Shown: piece after piece, positions 26,368-35,431 of the stretch
Position numbering within the stretch: the first letter of the stretch is position 1
Layout of the letters: each line of letters opens with the position of its first letter
Assembly (NCBI RefSeq): GCF_002929705.1
Contig: NZ_PJIN01000003.1
Coordinates: 186,001-250,000, forward strand
Origin: Arthrobacter sp. N199823
GTDB taxonomy: Bacteria > Actinomycetota > Actinomycetes > Actinomycetales > Micrococcaceae
DNA: 64,000 nucleotides
Direction of reading: 5' to 3'
The notes under the pieces: model-generated
The model's database searches: none
What the model was told of the DNA's origin: nothing
The model's input: the letters and a program-made list of their open reading frames with translations, nothing else
Position numbers and translations under genes: made by a program

Positions 26368-28263
26368 TTACGCGACGGGAACCTGAGCGCGCGGGGCCTT
26401 CATCAGGACCTCATCGGCCGGAACCTGACGGATGGCACCCTTGTCGGCGCTGGTGGCCATGGAGGCGTAGGCGCGCAGAGCTGCGGAAACTTCGCGCACG
26501 CGGCCCACCGGACGGTAACCCGTGGTTGACTCGAGCAGTTCCCGGCGCTCATCCAGCTCGGATTCACTCACCAGCAGTTCCATGGACCGGTTGGGGATGT
26601 CGATGCGGATGCGGTCTCCGTCCTGAACCAACGCGATGGTTCCACCGGCAGCCGCCTCGGGGGAGACGTGGCCAATGGACAAGCCGGAGGTTCCGCCGGA
26701 GAAACGGCCATCCGTGATCAGTGCACAGACCTTGCCCAAACCCAGACCCTTCAGGAATGAGGTGGGGTAGAGCATTTCCTGCATGCCGGGGCCACCGCGG
26801 GGGCCCTCGTAGCGGATGACCACCACGTCTCCAGCCTTCACCGTTTTGGACAGGATCTTTTCAACGGCTTCGTCCTGGGATTCGCAGACCACGGCCGGGC
26901 CCTCGAATGTCCAGATGGACTCGTCCACGCCAGCGGTCTTGACCACGGCGCCGTCGAGCGCGATGTTGCCGCGCAACACACCCAGGCCGCCGTCCTTGGA
27001 GAACGCATGGGTCACATCGCGCAGGCAACCTTCGGCCGCGTCGGTGTCCAGCGAGGTCCACTCGGCCGACTGTGAGAAGGCGGTGGAAGAGCGCTGGCCA
27101 CCGGGGGCGGCGGTCCACAGAGCCTGAGCCTCGTCAGTAGCCTTGCCGCCGCGGATATCCCAGTCGTCAAGCCAATCGGTGAGGCCCTCAGAGTGGACCG
27201 ACTTGACGTTGGTGTGGAGCAGGCCGCCACGGTTGAGCTCACCCAGCAGGGCGGGGATGCCGCCGGCGCGGTGCACGTCCTCCATGTAGAAGGTCTTCTT
27301 GCCGGCAACGTTTGGGGCCACCTTGGCCAGGCACGGCACCTGGCGGGACTTGGCGTCAATGTCCTCGAGATCGTACTTGAGGCCGGCTTCCTGCGCTGCG
27401 GCAAGCAGGTGCAAGATCGTGTTGGTGGAACCGCCCATGGCGATATCCAGGGCCATGGCGTTATCGAACGCCTCGAAGGAGGCGATCGAGCGCGGCAGCA
27501 CGGAGGCGTCGTCGTCCTCGTAGTAACGCTTAGCGATCTCGACGGCTGTGGCACCGGCGCGCTCGTAGAGTTCCTTGCGGGCAGTGTGCGTGGCCAACAG
27601 CGAACCGTTGCCCGGCAGTGACAGGCCGATGGCTTCGGTGAGGCAATTCATGGAGTTGGCCGTGAACATGCCGGAGCAGGAGCCGCACGTGGGGCAGGCG
27701 TTGTCTTCGATGAGCTCGATGTCTTCGTCGGAGACGGTAGCGTCCACGGCGTCGGAGATGGCGTTAACCAGATCCAGCGAGCGGATGGAACCGTCGGTCA
27801 TGGTGACGCGGCCAGCTTCCATGGGGCCGCCGGAGACAAACACGGTGGGGATGTTCAGGCGCAGCGCGGCCATGAGCATGCCGGGGGTGATCTTGTCACA
27901 GTTGGAGATACAGACCAGCACGTCGGCGCAATGCGCGTTGACCATGTACTCGACGGAATCGGCAATCAGGTCGCGGGAAGGCAGCGAGTAGAGCATGCCA
28001 CCGTGGCCCATGGCGATGCCGTCATCCACGGCGATGGTATTGAATTCGCGGGCGATGGCGCCAGCCTTGTGGATCGCGTCGGAGACGATCCGGCCTACGG
28101 GAGCAAGGTGCGTGTGGCCCGGGACGAACTCGGTGAAGGAGTTGGCGACGGCGACGATCGGCTTGCCAATGTCTGACTTGGCAACGCCGGAGGCCATCAT
28201 GAGGGCGCGGGCGCCGGCCATATTGCGGCCGTGGGTGACTGTGCGTGAACGTAATGGAGGCAT
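26368..28263 (-). CDS. ilvD: dihydroxy-acid dehydratase
   Basis: The 631-residue protein catalyses the third common step of valine/isoleucine synthesis, dehydrating dihydroxy acids to 2-oxo acids with an Fe-S cluster. Cluster cysteines are visible in [12 protein letters not shown] and [19 protein letters not shown]. The C-terminal domain shows [20 protein letters not shown]. The length and the [21 protein letters not shown]-terminus match the long bacterial form (edd/ilvD family) rather than the sugar-acid dehydratases. It is divergent from the MmyB-type regulator, sharing an about 80-bp promoter region. Confidence 0.97.
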   Translation of the reverse strand: MPPLRSRTVTHGRNMAGARALMMASGVAKSDIGKPIVAVANSFTEFVPGHTHLAPVGRIVSDAIHKAGAIAREFNTIAVDDGIAMGHGGMLYSLPSRDLIADSVEYMVNAHCADVLVCISNCDKITPGMLMAALRLNIPTVFVSGGPMEAGRVTMTDGSIRSLDLVNAISDAVDATVSDEDIELIEDNACPTCGSCSGMFTANSMNCLTEAIGLSLPGNGSLLATHTARKELYERAGATAVEIAKRYYEDDDASVLPRSIASFEAFDNAMALDIAMGGSTNTILHLLAAAQEAGLKYDLEDIDAKSRQVPCLAKVAPNVAGKKTFYMEDVHRAGGIPALLGELNRGGLLHTNVKSVHSEGLTDWLDDWDIRGGKATDEAQALWTAAPGGQRSSTAFSQSAEWTSLDTDAAEGCLRDVTHAFSKDGGLGVLRGNIALDGAVVKTAGVDESIWTFEGPAVVCESQDEAVEKILSKTVKAGDVVVIRYEGPRGGPGMQEMLYPTSFLKGLGLGKVCALITDGRFSGGTSGLSIGHVSPEAAAGGTIALVQDGDRIRIDIPNRSMELLVSESELDERRELLESTTGYRPVGRVREVSAALRAYASMATSADKGAIRQVPADEVLMKAPRAQVPVA

Positions 28264-28329
28264 GACACCCAGTTAACCAGCATTCGGTGCAGTTCTGGAA
28301 GACGGCGCTAATACTAGTAGTGGCAGTGC

Positions 28330-28335
28330 TAGATT
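28330..28335 (+). promoter_or_regulatory. -10 box TAGATT for the MmyB-type regulator
   Basis: TAGATT lies seven bases before the ATG at 28343, giving a leader of zero or one base. Confidence 0.45.
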
Positions 28336-28342
28336 TGGTGAA

Positions 28343-29176
28343 ATGAATGAAGAACGACGGCGTGAGCTGGGCCAGTTTCTCCGTGACCGCAGGGCTGGGC
28401 TGCTTCGGGCGGAACACGGCTTGCCGCCCATTGGCCGCAGCCGGATTATGGGGCTGCGCCGTGAAGAGGTTGCAGCCTTCGCCGCCGTCAGCGTCACCTG
28501 GTACACGTGGCTGGAACAGGGTCGGGACATCAACGCTTCCCGCCAAGTATTGGAATCCATTGGTCGGGTGTTACGGCTCAGCCCGGCAGAACAGTCCTAT
28601 GTGCTGGCGTTGGGTGGCCACGGAGCTGTCCCGGCGCCAGGTGTGGTTGCCATTGAATCGGTCCCGGCGCACCTGCAAGCACTGCTCGATGCCGTGGACT
28701 TTCCGGCGTTTGCGGTGTCTCCGGACTGGGGGATTGCGGGCTGGAACAGCGCCTACCAGGCGCTGTATTCACACATTGCTGAGGTGTCACCGGCCGAACG
28801 CAACCTGTTGTGGCTTGTCTTTACCGACCCGGTGCTGCGCCAAATGTTGCCCGATTGGGACATCACCTCACGGAACTTTGTGGCGGAATTCCGGGCCGAG
28901 TCCGGCTCCCGGCTGGGATCAGCGTCCCACACGGCCCTAGTTGCGAAACTTCAAGGCGCCAGCGTGGAGTTCGCGAGCATCTGGGCTGAGCACGTAGTGC
29001 TGAACTTTTCCTCCCGACGGCGCGTTTTTGTTCATCCGATCGTGGGGGAGCTGACGTTTGAGCAGCAACGGCTGGTGCCCGCCGATGTCCCGAACCTGCA
29101 CTTTGTCATGTACGTGCCCACGGCAGGGACGCCCACCAAGGAGCGATTGGCGCAGATCGCGGCGGGCGGAGCGTAA
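28343..29176 (+). CDS. MmyB-type XRE transcriptional regulator
   Basis: The 277-residue protein has an N-terminal XRE HTH with the family's signature RRELGQFLRDRR, GRSRIMGLRREEVA and VSVTWYTWLEQGRD (residues 4-55), then from about 100 an MmyB-like ligand-binding (PAS-like) domain: PAFAVSPDWGIAGWNSAY, RNLLWLVFTDP, HPIVGELTF. Such regulators bind fatty-acid-like ligands in the known structure, but the target is unknown here. It is probably leaderless. It is divergent from ilvD and followed by a long inverted repeat. Confidence 0.88.
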   Translation: MNEERRRELGQFLRDRRAGLLRAEHGLPPIGRSRIMGLRREEVAAFAAVSVTWYTWLEQGRDINASRQVLESIGRVLRLSPAEQSYVLALGGHGAVPAPGVVAIESVPAHLQALLDAVDFPAFAVSPDWGIAGWNSAYQALYSHIAEVSPAERNLLWLVFTDPVLRQMLPDWDITSRNFVAEFRAESGSRLGSASHTALVAKLQGASVEFASIWAEHVVLNFSSRRRVFVHPIVGELTFEQQRLVPADVPNLHFVMYVPTAGTPTKERLAQIAAGGA

Positions 29177-29193
29177 ATAACGCGGCCCCTGCT

Positions 29194-29254
29194 CATCGAG
29201 GTGACACTTTATGTTGATGTTGAGCAGCAACATCAACATAAAGTGTCACCTCGA
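29194..29254. repeat. 28-bp perfect inverted repeat with 5-base loop
   Basis: The arms 29194-29221 and 29227-29254 are exact complements (start ATCGAGGTGACACTTTATG, loop AGCAG). It sits between the converging regulator and recR. It may terminate both, but it is AT-rich, has no T tract, and is far longer than a usual terminator stem. Confidence 0.8.
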
Positions 29255-29268
29255 TTTCGCGGAGGGCT

Positions 29269-29868
29269 CTACGTCAGCGCGTTGCGGCGGCCTTCGAAGG
29301 CGCGGCCCAGGGTGACCTCGTCGGCGTATTCCAAATCGCCGCCCACCGGCAGACCTGATGCCAGGCGCGTCACGGCAATGCCCAGAGTTTTCAGCATGCG
29401 TGAGAGGTATGTTGCTGTCGCTTCGCCTTCGAGGTTGGGGTCGGTGGCGATGATAATCTCTTGGATCTGAGCATCGTTGAGGCGTGTGAGCAGTTCGCGG
29501 ATGCGCAGCTGATCGGGGCCAATCCCGGCGATCGGATTAATGGAGCCGCCCAGCACGTGATAGCGGCCGCGGAAAGCACGGGTGCGCTCCACGGCGAGGA
29601 CGTCTTTGGACTCTTCCACCACGCAAATGATGGTGGGGTCACGGCGTTCATCGCGGCAGATATTGCACAGTTCCGCCTCCGTGACGTTGAAGCAGACCGT
29701 GCAAAACTTGACGCGTTCCTTGACAGTGGTGATTGCGCTCACCAGACGCACCATGTCATCCTTATCGGCTTCAAGGATGTGGAAGGCGAGCCGCTGAGCC
29801 GATTTCGGGCCGATCCCTGGCAGGCGCCCCAACTCGTCAATGAGCTCCTGAACTGCTCCCTCGTACAC
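29269..29868 (-). CDS. recR: recombination protein RecR
   Basis: The 199-residue protein acts with RecF/RecO in loading RecA at gaps. It has the N-terminal helix-hairpin-helix [20 protein letters not shown], the four-Cys zinc finger ([17 protein letters not shown]), a Toprim domain (CVVEESKDV ... [12 protein letters not shown]) and the C-terminal [15 protein letters not shown]. The length is standard. It is downstream of dnaX in the usual bacterial order, with 49 bp between. Confidence 0.98.
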   Translation of the reverse strand: MYEGAVQELIDELGRLPGIGPKSAQRLAFHILEADKDDMVRLVSAITTVKERVKFCTVCFNVTEAELCNICRDERRDPTIICVVEESKDVLAVERTRAFRGRYHVLGGSINPIAGIGPDQLRIRELLTRLNDAQIQEIIIATDPNLEGEATATYLSRMLKTLGIAVTRLASGLPVGGDLEYADEVTLGRAFEGRRNALT

Positions 29869-29917
29869 ACTGCCTCTTGTCTATTGCTGGTTATTTCAAA
29901 ATGGTGGTGGGGCTAGC

Positions 29918-32900
29918 TCAATGTGAATTATTGAGCGGGCGTTCCTCGATGAGTACTCCGCCAAGAATACGCTCGACGGCGGCTTGTCCCACCACGCCGG
30001 ATTCTTCGATGGTGACATCGTCCGGGCTGGGGACGTCTTCCACGTACGGAGTGTTGGCCGCGGCGGCCGGTGTCTGGACGCGCGCTGCCTGAGCCGCTGG
30101 ACTGTTGGCCAGGCGCTGATACATGCTCAGCTTCTCCCCGGCCTCTGGCCCGTTCGACGCCGGATCCTCCTGAGCTGGAGCCGTCACCGAGGGTTCGCCC
30201 TGGCTGGGGGGACGTGGCGCTTGTGCGACGGTGCTGACCGGTGCCGGTGTCGGCTCGGGGCTTGCCGCAGGTGCGGCCGGTTCTGCCGTGGGAGCAGGGG
30301 ATAGCGGGGCTGTGGAATGAGCTGTGCCAGAACCAGCTGGGCTGGATTCTGAGTCGATGGGTCCTGCAGTTCCCGAATCTGCCGTACCCGGCTGAGCCCA
30401 ATCGGGTGCGGCAGACACGTCACCCCAACCGGGATCGGCCACATCGGATCGACGGGCCTGGCCCAGCGAAACTCCCCAGTCCTGAGCGGAGTCTGCGGGA
30501 GCTTGTTGGGTGGACTGTTGCGCCACCTGTTGGGCGAGCAGTTCACTGCGGCGCGGTGTCTCGGGCAAGGCCGGTGCGGCTACGGGCTCCTGAACCGCAG
30601 GTGTGTCCCAGCCCGTGGTCCACGCCGCAATGGGTGAAATCTTGGGCGGTGTGTACGCCGGGGCCGGGGCGGAAGCCGGGCTAGTGGCCGGGGTAGCGTC
30701 GCTGGGAAGGTACGAGTCTTGCGGCGGGTACGCCGAGCCTGAATCGTAGGGATCCGCCGGAGGAACGAACTCGGCGTGGGGTTCATCCCAAGGATCGCTG
30801 GGTTCCAGTGGACCATCCCAGGGAGCTGACTCCATAGCGGACGTGACTGCAGGGGAGGGTACAGCGGCTGTGGGTGCTGTGGTCGCCGCTGATTCGGAGG
30901 AGGGAACAGCAGCGGAGGAGGGCGCAGCCTGCTGTTGCGTTGCAGGGCCGGGTGACGGCGCCTCTGGTGCGGGCGCTGAAACCGGCTCCACGGGCAGTCC
31001 CCAAGAATCGTGCAAAACGGCGGCGGCAGGCTGCCCCTGTGAGGGGGCGCCCTGCTGCCAATTCTGTGCCTGAACGGGCGCTGCCGCTTGGCCCGATGCT
31101 TGAACCGGGGCTGATGAGGGCGCCGATGCTTGAACCGCGGCCGGAGCTGCTGGCTGAACGGATGCTTGAATCGGGGCTGATGCTGGGGAGGACGCCGGCC
31201 TCTGTGTCTGAACCTGTGCCTGTGGCTGAGCAGAAACGGGAGCCGGGGCAGCCTGCGCGGGGGCAGTCATCTGGCCTTGGCTGGTGACACTTTCTGCCCT
31301 CGGGGTGGCATTGTTGCCAGGCCCTCCACCCTGTGGTGAAGGGTTACCGGTTTGAACTTTTGGGTTTGGTTCAGAGCTCGCCTTCGGGGCTTCGCCGTCG
31401 ACGGGGAGGATCTGGACGTTAAGGCCCAGAACCTGGTTGATGGCCTGCTGGAGGTTCGCCAGGTGCCCGCCATTACTGAAGGCTGCAATGAGGCCGGTGG
31501 AGGGAAGTCCGACGCGCAGTTCTTGTCCGTCAAATGTTTGCGGCACCACGTTTTGGTTGACAATAACCCACGAGGCCATGCGGATATTGCGCAGTGCACC
31601 GATGATTTCCGGCCACGCTCGACGGATGACTTCAATGCCGGAGGTGCCACCGGCTGAGGTGCCCGCAGACGTACCCGCAGCGGGAGCGCCGCCGGAGTTT
31701 ACGGCAGCGTCAGGCGGTGTGGGCTGTGTTGGTGCTGGCTGGTCTGGCTGAGCCTGCGGTTGAGCCTGAGCAGGGGCCGTGTTTGTAGTGGTTGTAGCGG
31801 CCGGGGCTTCGTGCTGGTGGGCAACAAAAGCAGCATCACCAGTAGGCGTGGGCAGATCGTCCCAGGTGCGGGCAGGGCGAGGCACCTGTTGCGGCGAAGC
31901 TGTGTCGGCAGGCTGAGCTGTGTCAGCAAACTGAACTGGCTGAACTGGTTGGCCCTGCTGGGTAGTCTCAACGTGCGGAGCTGCCGGAGCGGATTGAACT
32001 GGCTGAACCGCTTGAGCTGACTGAGGCGTCGACGAAGAGGCTGACGGCTGTGCCGCCGGAGCTACCTGTGCCGTTGCGGGGCTGGCATCGTGGGTTTGGC
32101 GGGCCGCGACTTCGGCGCCGGCGGCTTCCTTAGCGCGGGCCAGCTGAGCCCTGACAGCGGCCAATCCGCCACTAGCACCGCCGCCGGAACCAGCACTGCC
32201 GGAGGTGACAGGAGCGGAATCGTACGAGTCCGGCGCAGCACTTGGGGCGGGGAAATTCTGGGAAGGCATTCCCTGGGCGGGAACCGCGGCGGGGGCCTCA
32301 GCCGAGGGGGCGGCCAGCGGGGTGCCGGCGTAGTTGATGCGGCGTTCAAGTTGGTCGAGCCTGGTGGCCATGCCGCGGCTGGAGGCGTCAGCCCCCGGCA
32401 GCAGGAGGCGGGCCCCCAGCAGTTCAAGGTGCAGGCGCGGAGAGGTTGCGCCTGTCATCTCGTTGAAGGCTGCGTTGGTGATGTCCGCTGCACGGGAGAG
32501 CTCGGCGGCACCGAGCTGGGCTGCCTGAGTCTGCATGCGGGCAATGAGTTCATCCGGGGTGCCGCGCAGGATTGCGTGGGCACTTTCCGGCATGGCCTGA
32601 ACGATGATGAGGTCGCGGAAGCGCTCCAGCAGATCCTCGACGAAGCGGCGGGGATCATGTCCTGTCTGAATGACCCGGTCCACGGACTTGAAAACCGTGG
32701 CGGAGTCACTGGCAGCCAGCGCCTCAACGATGTCGTCCAAGAGGGAGGAGTGGGTGTAGCCCAGCAGATCCACGGCTAGATCGTAATCCAGGCCTGTCGC
32801 AGCGGCGCCGGCCATCAACTGGTCAAGGACCGAGAGGGAATCGCGCACGGAACCGCCACCGGCACGTACTACAAGGGACAGAACGCCGGGAGCAACGGCA

Positions 32901-33496
32901 ACGTTTTCCTGCTCGCACAATTGTGCCAAATAGGCCATGAGCGGCTCCGGGGGCACCAGCCGGAAGGGGTAATGGTGCGTACGGGAGCGGATGGTGCCAA
33001 TGACCTTGTCGGGTTCAGTGGTGGCAAAGATGAACTTGATGTGTTCCGGAGGCTCTTCAACAATCTTCAGCAGCGCGTTAAAGCCTGCCGAGGTGACCAT
33101 GTGGGCCTCGTCAATGATGAAGATCTTGTAGCGGTCACGAATGGGAGCAAAAGTGGCGCGTTCACGGAGATCGCGGGCATCGTCAACACCACCGTGGCTG
33201 GCGGCGTCAATTTCAATGACATCCAGGGAGCCGGCGCCGCCGCGGGCCAGTTCAACACAGCTGTCACACTCCCCGCACGGATGAGAAGTGGGGCCCTTGG
33301 CGCAGTTCAGGCACCGGGCAAGGATGCGAGCCGAGGTGGTTTTTCCGCAGCCGCGGGGGCCGGAGAAGAGATAGGCGTGGTTGACGCGGTTCTTGTCCAG
33401 GGCAGTCATCAGCGGGGCGGTGACATGTTCTTGGCCAATGACAGTGGCGAAGGAATCGGGACGGTACCGGCGATACAGGGCTGTTGGTGCACTCAC
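29918..33496 (-). CDS. dnaX: DNA polymerase III subunit gamma/tau with very long linker
   Basis: The 1,192-residue clamp-loader ATPase has Walker A SGPRGCGKT (about 46-53), zinc cysteines 62, 65, 74, 77 and 80 (CLNC ... CGEC), Walker B IIDEAHMV and sensor FIFATTEPDKVIGTIRSR. AAA+ and lid/collar domains occupy about 1-370. From about 400 to 1,120 the chain is Pro/Ala/Gln/Ser-rich low complexity, interrupted by a folded part at about 650-740 (WPEIIGALRNIRMASWVIVNQ). The last 60 residues contain YQRLANSPAAQ and a conserved end. The GTG at 33496 is chosen because the longer frame would begin inside the SRP RNA. TAGGGT seven bases upstream is a possible leaderless -10. Confidence 0.95.
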   Translation of the reverse strand: MSAPTALYRRYRPDSFATVIGQEHVTAPLMTALDKNRVNHAYLFSGPRGCGKTTSARILARCLNCAKGPTSHPCGECDSCVELARGGAGSLDVIEIDAASHGGVDDARDLRERATFAPIRDRYKIFIIDEAHMVTSAGFNALLKIVEEPPEHIKFIFATTEPDKVIGTIRSRTHHYPFRLVPPEPLMAYLAQLCEQENVAVAPGVLSLVVRAGGGSVRDSLSVLDQLMAGAAATGLDYDLAVDLLGYTHSSLLDDIVEALAASDSATVFKSVDRVIQTGHDPRRFVEDLLERFRDLIIVQAMPESAHAILRGTPDELIARMQTQAAQLGAAELSRAADITNAAFNEMTGATSPRLHLELLGARLLLPGADASSRGMATRLDQLERRINYAGTPLAAPSAEAPAAVPAQGMPSQNFPAPSAAPDSYDSAPVTSGSAGSGGGASGGLAAVRAQLARAKEAAGAEVAARQTHDASPATAQVAPAAQPSASSSTPQSAQAVQPVQSAPAAPHVETTQQGQPVQPVQFADTAQPADTASPQQVPRPARTWDDLPTPTGDAAFVAHQHEAPAATTTTNTAPAQAQPQAQPDQPAPTQPTPPDAAVNSGGAPAAGTSAGTSAGGTSGIEVIRRAWPEIIGALRNIRMASWVIVNQNVVPQTFDGQELRVGLPSTGLIAAFSNGGHLANLQQAINQVLGLNVQILPVDGEAPKASSEPNPKVQTGNPSPQGGGPGNNATPRAESVTSQGQMTAPAQAAPAPVSAQPQAQVQTQRPASSPASAPIQASVQPAAPAAVQASAPSSAPVQASGQAAAPVQAQNWQQGAPSQGQPAAAVLHDSWGLPVEPVSAPAPEAPSPGPATQQQAAPSSAAVPSSESAATTAPTAAVPSPAVTSAMESAPWDGPLEPSDPWDEPHAEFVPPADPYDSGSAYPPQDSYLPSDATPATSPASAPAPAYTPPKISPIAAWTTGWDTPAVQEPVAAPALPETPRRSELLAQQVAQQSTQQAPADSAQDWGVSLGQARRSDVADPGWGDVSAAPDWAQPGTADSGTAGPIDSESSPAGSGTAHSTAPLSPAPTAEPAAPAASPEPTPAPVSTVAQAPRPPSQGEPSVTAPAQEDPASNGPEAGEKLSMYQRLANSPAAQAARVQTPAAAANTPYVEDVPSPDDVTIEESGVVGQAAVERILGGVLIEERPLNNSH

Positions 33497-33573
33497 AAAT
33501 GAAACCCTATCTAATCCGCCTGACAAATTGCCGCACGATGCGCGCATATTGGGGGCATCTGGGGATAAATAAA

Positions 33574-33660
33574 GACCCCCCATGCACCCGCCAGAGCCCG
33601 CTTACCCTTGCTACCTTCCGGTCCTGGGGGAGTTCACAGGGTGACGCCACATGAGGGGCC
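33574..33660 (-). ncRNA. ffs: signal recognition particle RNA, small bacterial type
   Basis: The minus strand contains the SRP domain IV signature CAGGACCGGAAGGTAGCAAG. The ends GGCCCCTCATG (5') and CATGGGGGGTC (3') pair along their full length to close the rod, giving 87 nt. A TCTTTATTTAT follows the 3' end. It guides ribosomes with signal sequences to the membrane together with Ffh. The position directly before dnaX, same strand, is usual for actinobacteria. Confidence 0.95.
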
Positions 33661-33837
33661 GTCAAACAGCTTACCTGACAGGGGCGGTGCGTGCGAATCC
33701 GGCGGTTCTCATGGTGGGCATATCAATTTTCGACCGACGGTGGTACGTTCGCCACATACAGGGCGCAAGGCCATTTTTATGCAGGTCCCGCAATGATTTC
33801 GCCCTGCGTTGCCCGGGCCGCCAAGGAAGAGGTAGTC

Positions 33838-34050
33838 ATGTTTAGCTACGGACTATTCGAATGGGTTTTCTGGGTGCTGGCCATTGGAACAGGACTTTTG
33901 GTGCTCATGCGCAGTGAAGTCCTCTCCTCTCACTCATCTCAACGGACGCATCGGCACGCCGGTCAGCAATCGCTCTTGATTATTCTGGCGGTGGTTTTTG
34001 CTGTGTGCGGCTTTGTCACAGCGGTCATGGCCATGCGCGCCACCATGTGA
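33838..34050 (+). CDS. small membrane protein, two helices
   Basis: The 70-residue protein has two hydrophobic helices: EWVFWVLAIGTGLLVLM (about 8-24) and LLIILAVVFAVCGFVTAVMA (about 45-64), joined by a His/Ser/Arg loop. I do not recognise a family. GAAGAGG upstream of the ATG at 33838 sets the start. The longer frame has no signal. It faces away from the SRP RNA. Confidence 0.6.
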   Translation: MFSYGLFEWVFWVLAIGTGLLVLMRSEVLSSHSSQRTHRHAGQQSLLIILAVVFAVCGFVTAVMAMRATM

Positions 34051-34433
34051 TGGACCCTGCGGAGAAGGATCGGGCTCCGATGTGGCCCCGATGTGGGGTT
34101 AATTTCCCGGCAGATCACCGCGACACGCACCTGAGGTGAGGAACGTCACCTCGTATGACAAATGTTGTAAAGTTGGCAGGGTGCCGCAGCGTGGCAGGAA
34201 TGCCTGATTGTGGCGCTGGCGCCTTGTGCGCCTCACCTTTATGCGAGGACTGCCTTCCGGAATGAACCGCATGAGACATAGGGGTAGTGGGGCTTGAACG
34301 GGGCCACGCTGCCCCTATTTTCTGCCCAAAAGCCTTCCTGAGTCACTCTGTCGGGAGTCGGGGGAAACCACGATTCGTGACTTCGGTACTTTGTCAGGTA
34401 CTCTTGAACCTGCCGTGTTTCGCACGGCAAGCT
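34051..34433. other. intergenic region upstream of tRNA-Ser
   Basis: No gene is seen. A hairpin GAGGTGA-GGAACG-TCACCTC lies at about 34133-34152. The tRNA promoter probably lies within the last 60 bp (TACTCT near 34400). The rest shows nothing recognisable. Confidence 0.35.
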
Positions 34434-34521
34434 GGAGGATTCGCCTAGCGGCCTATGGCGCACGCCTGGAACGCGTGTTGGGTTAACGCCCTCGGGGGTT
34501 CAAATCCCCCATCCTCCGCCA
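34434..34521 (+). tRNA. tRNA-Ser (anticodon GGA)
   Basis: The acceptor stem GGAGGAT pairs with ATCCTCC. The anticodon arm is CACGC-CT-GGA-AC-GCGTG, followed by the long variable arm typical of serine, and the T arm is GGGGGTTCAAATCCCCC. The discriminator G and CCA are encoded. It reads UCC and UCU. Confidence 0.97.
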
Positions 34522-34523
34522 AG

Positions 34524-34558
34524 AAAGACCCGGAATCGCACAAGATTCCGGGTCTTTT
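34524..34558 (+). terminator. terminator after tRNA-Ser
   Basis: AAAGACCCGGAATC pairs perfectly with GATTCCGGGTCTTT and ends in a T run. Confidence 0.88.
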
Positions 34559-34703
34559 CTCGTTAATCACTAGGGCGCCGTGGCGACCAGCCGTCGACCA
34601 CAAGTCGGGGTTAGCGGCCAAAATGTGTGTACAGCCCGGGCATGTCAGTGGCTTCTTCCACTTTCGGGGGTTCGCGGGCCGGTTTGCGGGGCTCACCCGA
34701 GGT

Positions 34704-34767
34704 CCGGGGGTAGTTATTACCTTTCGCGCCTGGCTGGCCGTGCGCGAAAGGTAATAACTACCCCCGG
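34704..34767. repeat. 26-bp perfect inverted repeat
   Basis: The arms 34704-34729 and 34742-34767 (CCGGGGGTAGTTATTACC and on) are exact complements around a 12-base loop. A third, imperfect copy of the right arm (GCGAATGGTAACTTCTACC) stands at 34794-34816. No coding frame crosses it. The rest of the 34.56-34.9 kb gap holds only the gpx promoter. Confidence 0.75.
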
Positions 34768-34894
34768 GCACGAGGAGCGTGTCCGTACCGGCCGCGAATG
34801 GTAACTTCTACCCCCGAATCCAAGAGCCCGCGAGCACAAGTCGAGCAGAAGTCGACTTGTTTCCCAGTGATCGCTGCAGCGCCCCGCCCGGCGC

Positions 34895-34900
34895 TAGACT
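34895..34900 (+). promoter_or_regulatory. -10 box TAGACT of gpx (leaderless)
   Basis: TAGACT ends six bases before the GTG at 34907, so transcription should begin at the start codon. Confidence 0.55.
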
Positions 34901-34906
34901 CACCCT

Positions 34907-35386
34907 GTGACTACGCAAACCTTAAACATCATCCCCCTCACCCTCAGCGACGGTACTGCTGCAACGCTGCCCGAGCTGGCTCCCAAAGCTGTTCTGCTCG
35001 TTAATGTGGCCTCCAAATGCGGCTTCACGAAGCAGTACGACGCCCTCGAAGCCCTGCACGCCAAATACCGCGACCAGGGTCTGAGTGTTGTTGGCGTTCC
35101 CTGTAACCAGTTTGGCGGCCAGGAGCCCGGCACTGAAGAAGAAATCGTTGAGTTCTGCCGCAAGAACTTCGGCGTGACGTTCCCCCTTGCCGTGAAGACC
35201 GAGGTCAATGGACCCGACGCCAACCCCATCTACGCCCTGCTCACCGGTGACGGCGCCGAGCCCATCAAGTGGAACTTTGAGAAGTTCCTCATCACGCACG
35301 ACGGCGCCGTGCAGGCCCGCTTTGAATCTGCTGTTACGCCTGACTCAGCCGAGCTGGTAGCGGCCGTAGAAGCTGCCCTCGTCTAA
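34907..35386 (+). CDS. glutathione peroxidase-family thiol peroxidase
   Basis: The 159-residue cytoplasmic protein reduces peroxides. It shows NVASKCGFTKQYDALEALH with the peroxidatic Cys in the SKCGFT motif, GVPCNQFGGQEPG with the Gln of the active site, and KWNFEKFLI with the Trp. It is a cysteine (not selenocysteine) form; in actinobacteria such enzymes generally use thioredoxin or mycothiol-linked donors (known of the family, not visible here). The start is GTG with a leaderless-type promoter. It is monocistronic, with a hairpin after it. Confidence 0.93.
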   Translation: MTTQTLNIIPLTLSDGTAATLPELAPKAVLLVNVASKCGFTKQYDALEALHAKYRDQGLSVVGVPCNQFGGQEPGTEEEIVEFCRKNFGVTFPLAVKTEVNGPDANPIYALLTGDGAEPIKWNFEKFLITHDGAVQARFESAVTPDSAELVAAVEAALV

Positions 35387-35398
35387 GGATGGCTGGCC

Positions 35399-35425
35399 GC
35401 CGGGAGCCACAGGCTGGCTCCCGGC
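35399..35425. terminator. hairpin between gpx and the HAD gene
   Basis: GCCGGGAGCCA pairs exactly with TGGCTCCCGGC around CAGGC. It lies between converging genes; there is no clear T tract. Confidence 0.55.
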
Positions 35426-35431
35426 TGGGAG

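Noticed and set aside
33497-33583. Earlier start for dnaX
   Set aside because: It would begin inside the 3' end of the SRP RNA, and the extra residues do not resemble any DnaX N-terminus.
34904-35299. Minus-strand frame opposite gpx
   Set aside because: Antisense shadow; the plus strand encodes a complete glutathione peroxidase.
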